A stretch of 64,000 bases of DNA, taken from NCBI GenBank assembly GCA_035578905.1, contig JAQJVL010000002.1:5307229-5371228 (forward strand), read 5' to 3'. The position numbers and the translations under genes were made by a program. This DNA comes from Stictocephala bisonia. Taxonomy: Eukaryota; Arthropoda; Insecta; Hemiptera; Membracidae. The notes under the pieces were generated by a model. The model was not told where the DNA came from and did no database searches. It was given only the letters and a program-made list of their open reading frames with translations. How positions within the stretch are numbered: position 1 is the first letter of the stretch; each line of letters starts with the position of its first letter. Below are positions 60,880 to 64,000 of the stretch, piece by piece.

Positions 60880-61250
60880 TAAACGTAAATTGTGTTAATG
60901 TTTTATTTTCTTTGGCAGCTTATTGAAAACTGTCATACTTAAATAGTACGGCCCACTCTGAAATGCACTGGTGTTATGTCCAGACACAGATATAAGAAGC
61001 TCTCTAGACCTTGTTTGATTATTAAGAAAGTTCCCATTCTTCACAAAAATATCTGGGTTGTTTAAAAAAAAAAAAATACATAATTCGTATCCCACCAGAC
61101 CAGCCAGAGTAAAGACTTTTTAATTCGTTAAAAAGTGGCTTACAGGACTCGAACCTCCTCCTTTTTGTAATTATTCGTAAACACCAATTTTGGAGGACAA
61201 AAACCCTATAAAAATTCAATTGTTTTAATTTAATCTGTTTGATCACTGAC
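60880..61250 (-). pseudogene. LINE remnant: C-terminal part of a reverse-transcriptase ORF
   Basis: On the minus strand two overlapping frames give successive parts of one LINE tail. The first (from 61246) has FVLQNWCLRIITKRRRFESC and PLFNELKSLY. After a frameshift in a T/A-homopolymer (about 61060-61075) the second has NNPDIFVKNGNFLNNQTRSR, GHNTSAFQSGPYYLS and FNKLPKKIKH. The 'LQK..lRiI......sc.plF.eL' pattern is typical of Jockey/CR1-type LINEs. Broken and 5'-truncated. Confidence 0.72.
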
Positions 61251-61374
61251 TATTGAGATAAACAGATTGTCCATAACAGTGCATTTGCTGTTATCTAACG
61301 GTGACTGGTATAAAAAACACCTTATGACTGTTTAGTGTACTATTAGCTCAACTATTAGTCACTTCAACGTGTGC

Positions 61375-61402
61375 TAGAGAGAGACAGAGAGAGAGACAGA
61401 GG
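61375..61402. repeat. GA-rich simple repeat
   Basis: agagagagacagagagagag-type run; polymorphism-prone microsatellite. Confidence 0.8.
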
Positions 61403-62214
61403 TAGCTGGCGCTACCTGTGAACACAGAACATGAACTAATTTTACTGAAGAGGAAAACTGGCTTCATAGGACCCACATGAGTGGGCAGTCTTTTAGTTTA
61501 TAAAGTCAATAGTTTAATTGTCCTTCTAAAACCAAACTCCACAATACCAGTTTTTTATGTACCCATGTTCTTATAAATAAATTGAATTTAATACTGAAAA
61601 ATAAAACGGTTACATGAATATTTTTATACTATGCATATTGCTTTAACTTAATTATTAAGTGTCCATGTTGTAAAGTGAAGTGGTTTTGGTTTCACTAAGT
61701 TGCTTATAAAATGAAGATTTTTATTGTGGTTTGTAAAAGAATAAGAAATATGCGTTTTGTCTTTTTGAAACTGGACTCCGAAATATCTCGTTACAAAAGA
61801 CTACACCTGATATTTTTGACGGCACAAATCGTAAAGTAAGAAATGGAAATGTAAGAAATTTCATAGTTTATTATTCCACAATGAGTTCGAGTTTCTGTTG
61901 TTCTCTTGTCTTGTAAAACGTGTTTTAAATGTAACTGATACTAATATTTCTGTTATTGCCTTTTTATTTCTTAAGATATAAGGAGGACAGATGATTTTAA
62001 TGGTATAAAATAAACGTTTTGTTTAAAATCTGAAAGTATACGTATACTAAAATAAACAAGGAAGCAGCGAAGCCAAATGTAAGAATAATATTCTTCTTCT
62101 AAAAGAATTAGAATTTATCAACAAAGATTTTTTTCTCTCAGCCATACGGATCGTTTGACCACCTTATTAGTGAGCCCAACTCGTCATCCCTTGACTTGCA
62201 GGAAGCTATACGCC
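61403..62214. other. Intergenic stretch
   Basis: AT-rich sequence with no exon, RNA gene or repeat copy recognised. Confidence 0.4.
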
Positions 62215-62320
62215 AGTTGTAGAGATGTAGGCTAATGTCAAATAGGTGTTATGGGTGTAGATGAGTGAGTGTAGACTTTCTTACTAACTAAGGTTGACTG
62301 ATCTTAGAAATGGCCCAAAA
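62215..62320 (+). repeat. Dispersed repeat family S (copy 5, partial)
   Basis: gtgtagatgagtgagtgtag, ctaactaaggttgactgatc and cttagaaatgg match the plus-orientation copies at 12015 and 14484. Diverged. Confidence 0.5.
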
Positions 62321-62597
62321 GGTAGGGCAAATAAGGAGCCTACAGCTTAGCGCTGAATCCGAACAAAGTGATATTTATGTGATTCTCGCCTATACGACAA
62401 GACTGATACTAAAATCTCTCCTTAGACAACATCCAAACCTTTGCCATCTCCAAACCTGGATCCACTCGACATCTCTAGAAGTGTTGATGGAAACCATTGA
62501 GTGGACGCCTTGATGTTAGAGAACAGACCTTAACTCTAACAATACCTAAAGTATTTTAAATTGCACAAAATATAACTAGGGCTTATAGCCCCAAAAT

Positions 62598-62643
62598 TAA
62601 AAAAAAAATAAATAAATAAAAAAAAAAAAAAAAAAAAAAAAAA
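62598..62643 (+). repeat. Poly(A)/(AAAT)n tract, possible retroelement tail
   Basis: aaaaaaaaataaataaataa followed by more than 20 A residues, after tagggcttatagcccc. It may be the 3' tail of a retroelement ending at about 62597. Confidence 0.6.
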
Positions 62644-62712
62644 CAGACAGACAAATTATATTCAGTTTGCTATAATGAAACTTCTATAAGAGGTCAGAAA
62701 TGCGGTACTTTA

Positions 62713-63172
62713 TACATGGTGGAACAAAATATGGAAATGCTTTCACAACGACGTTATTTTTTCCATAGAAAGTGTAATTTTTTTTAAATAATTGTTTTCT
62801 ATAAAGTATAATTTTTGATCAGAATAATTTAAATAAAACCGTTAAATAGCGGAGAAATAATACTGTTCAAATTAGTTACTTTGAAATTCAAATGACCGCT
62901 ACTCTGGAAAAGATAAACCTTTCCATGTTTAGTTTGTGGCAATTAATTTCTCTTGAATGACCTTTAATTGATACCTAACTCGATCTAGACTTACGTTGAA
63001 GATTTTTGCTAAACTCCTCGTGGGCCTTCCCCACTGAAGAGATGAAATACCTTTTACGCTAATGGCGTAAAAAGTATGTTCTTTGTAATCATGATGATAT
63101 ACAAGATTTTACTTGTACAAGTGAAGTCATACGAAACTGTTGAAAGCATTTCCATATTTTCCCACCCTGTAT
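62713..63172. mobile_element. MITE with about 33-bp terminal inverted repeats
   Basis: The left end tacatggtggaacaaaatat, ggaaatgctttcac and the right end gttgaaagcatttccatatt, ttcccaccctgta are inverted repeats with a few differences. The roughly 460-bp element has no coding frame. Confidence 0.78.
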
Positions 63173-64000
63173 TTATTATATTACTTACGTTGGATTATAA
63201 CGATTCAAACATGTTTATTCTCTGAGAAAAATAATTTTCCTACGAACACTTAAGATAAAAATAAAAAAAACACAAATAAGGTGTAAAGCTTTAAAATTGT
63301 TTTTAAAAAAATGTTCAACTGAATTACATAGATTAATTAATATTCATTTGTATAAGTATCACTGTTTGCTCTTTTACTGCGAAGGGACTCTAAAATTGTA
63401 TAATCACACTATTATTTAACAAAAGACAACAGTTATTACTGAAAAAATGTATCACTTAGTAACAAAAGAAATTTATTTGTTAGGTTTTCTTGATATAAAT
63501 ACACCTTGATTGTTTATGATAAAACTTTAAAACGTTTTTCACCAATAACTTTCGGATACCAGTAAATTATTTTAAATTAATTTTTAGTTTGAACTAAATT
63601 CAGTGGTATCCCAAAAATGCCAGTAACTAAATATACATGATGACTCTAGCCAAATCGTCTGGTGGAAGACGTTTTCTGATAACGCAAAACAAATGCAGTA
63701 ATTTAACAGCTGTATTTCACCAAACTTATCTCCGACGTCGACCGAATGTGGTGTGAAAAGACTTCTTATCTCTCACTTCCCTCTTAGTTCCTGAGCATTT
63801 TGCTTTGAAACATTTGCAACCAGATGTGCAGTATTACATACATATTGTACAACTTACCTGAGAAAAAATATATTTTACGTAATTTATTTTAGGTTTAACT
63901 TTCTTAAGTTCTAATTTTTTGAATGTACTTGGAGAGCCACTGCAAGAAAAATAAACAATAAAGTAATGTAATAAAGGGGTCCCGGTGTTGGAATTATTTA
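63173..64000. other. No gene seen
   Basis: AT-rich sequence to the end of the window; no exon, RNA gene or repeat copy recognised. Confidence 0.45.

Overview
The window is nuclear DNA from an arthropod, most likely an insect. It is AT-rich, gene-poor and full of repeats, with GC-rich coding exons separated by introns of about 3 to 19 kb and framed by canonical GT/AG splice sites. Degenerate GGTTAG/TTAGG-like arrays and many inverted-repeat elements and SINE-like repeats fit a large insect genome. The species cannot be fixed; a hemipteran is only a guess.

I can support one protein-coding gene, on the + strand: the middle and 3' end of a rhodopsin-class neuropeptide receptor. It is best identified as the ecdysis-triggering hormone receptor (ETHR) from the TM3/TM4 exon (E-R-Y box, CEPLKAGY) and the TM7/helix 8 block (NPILYNLMSSKFR). 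A shared exon at 31402-31582 (TM3 to the start of TM4) ends in phase 2. Two downstream modules can each complete that codon as Ser-Pro-Ile and each encodes the rest of a receptor. Module 1 is a single exon (41458-42202). Module 2 is two exons (50633-50879 and 54278-54751) joined in phase 0. This matches the known ETHR-A/ETHR-B arrangement, in which alternative 3' exons give two receptors with different ligand-binding halves. Both tails end in Glu-Ser-aromatic-Val, a class I PDZ-ligand pattern. The exons for the N-terminus, TM1 and TM2 were not found and probably lie upstream of base 1.

Layout. 1-31.4 kb: upstream intron or intergenic DNA, with a near-perfect 300-bp palindrome (363-665), four minisatellites (4.4-8.4 kb), a 166-190-bp satellite (24.0-25.3 kb), SINE-like elements and several terminal-inverted-repeat (TIR) elements. 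31.4-42.2 kb: shared exon, a 9.9-kb intron carrying a large foldback element (36.5-37.4 kb) and two copies of a four-copy MITE, then module 1. 42.2-54.8 kb: module 1 3' flank, a 152-bp tandem array, a MITE, LINE reverse-transcriptase remnants (48.0-49.8 kb), then module 2, whose inner intron holds a TTAGG-like array and a 36-bp minisatellite. 54.8-64 kb: module 2 3' flank and intergenic DNA with further repeats and LINE debris.

No tRNA or rRNA gene, CRISPR array or prokaryotic feature was seen. Short open frames elsewhere look like chance or repeat-derived frames.
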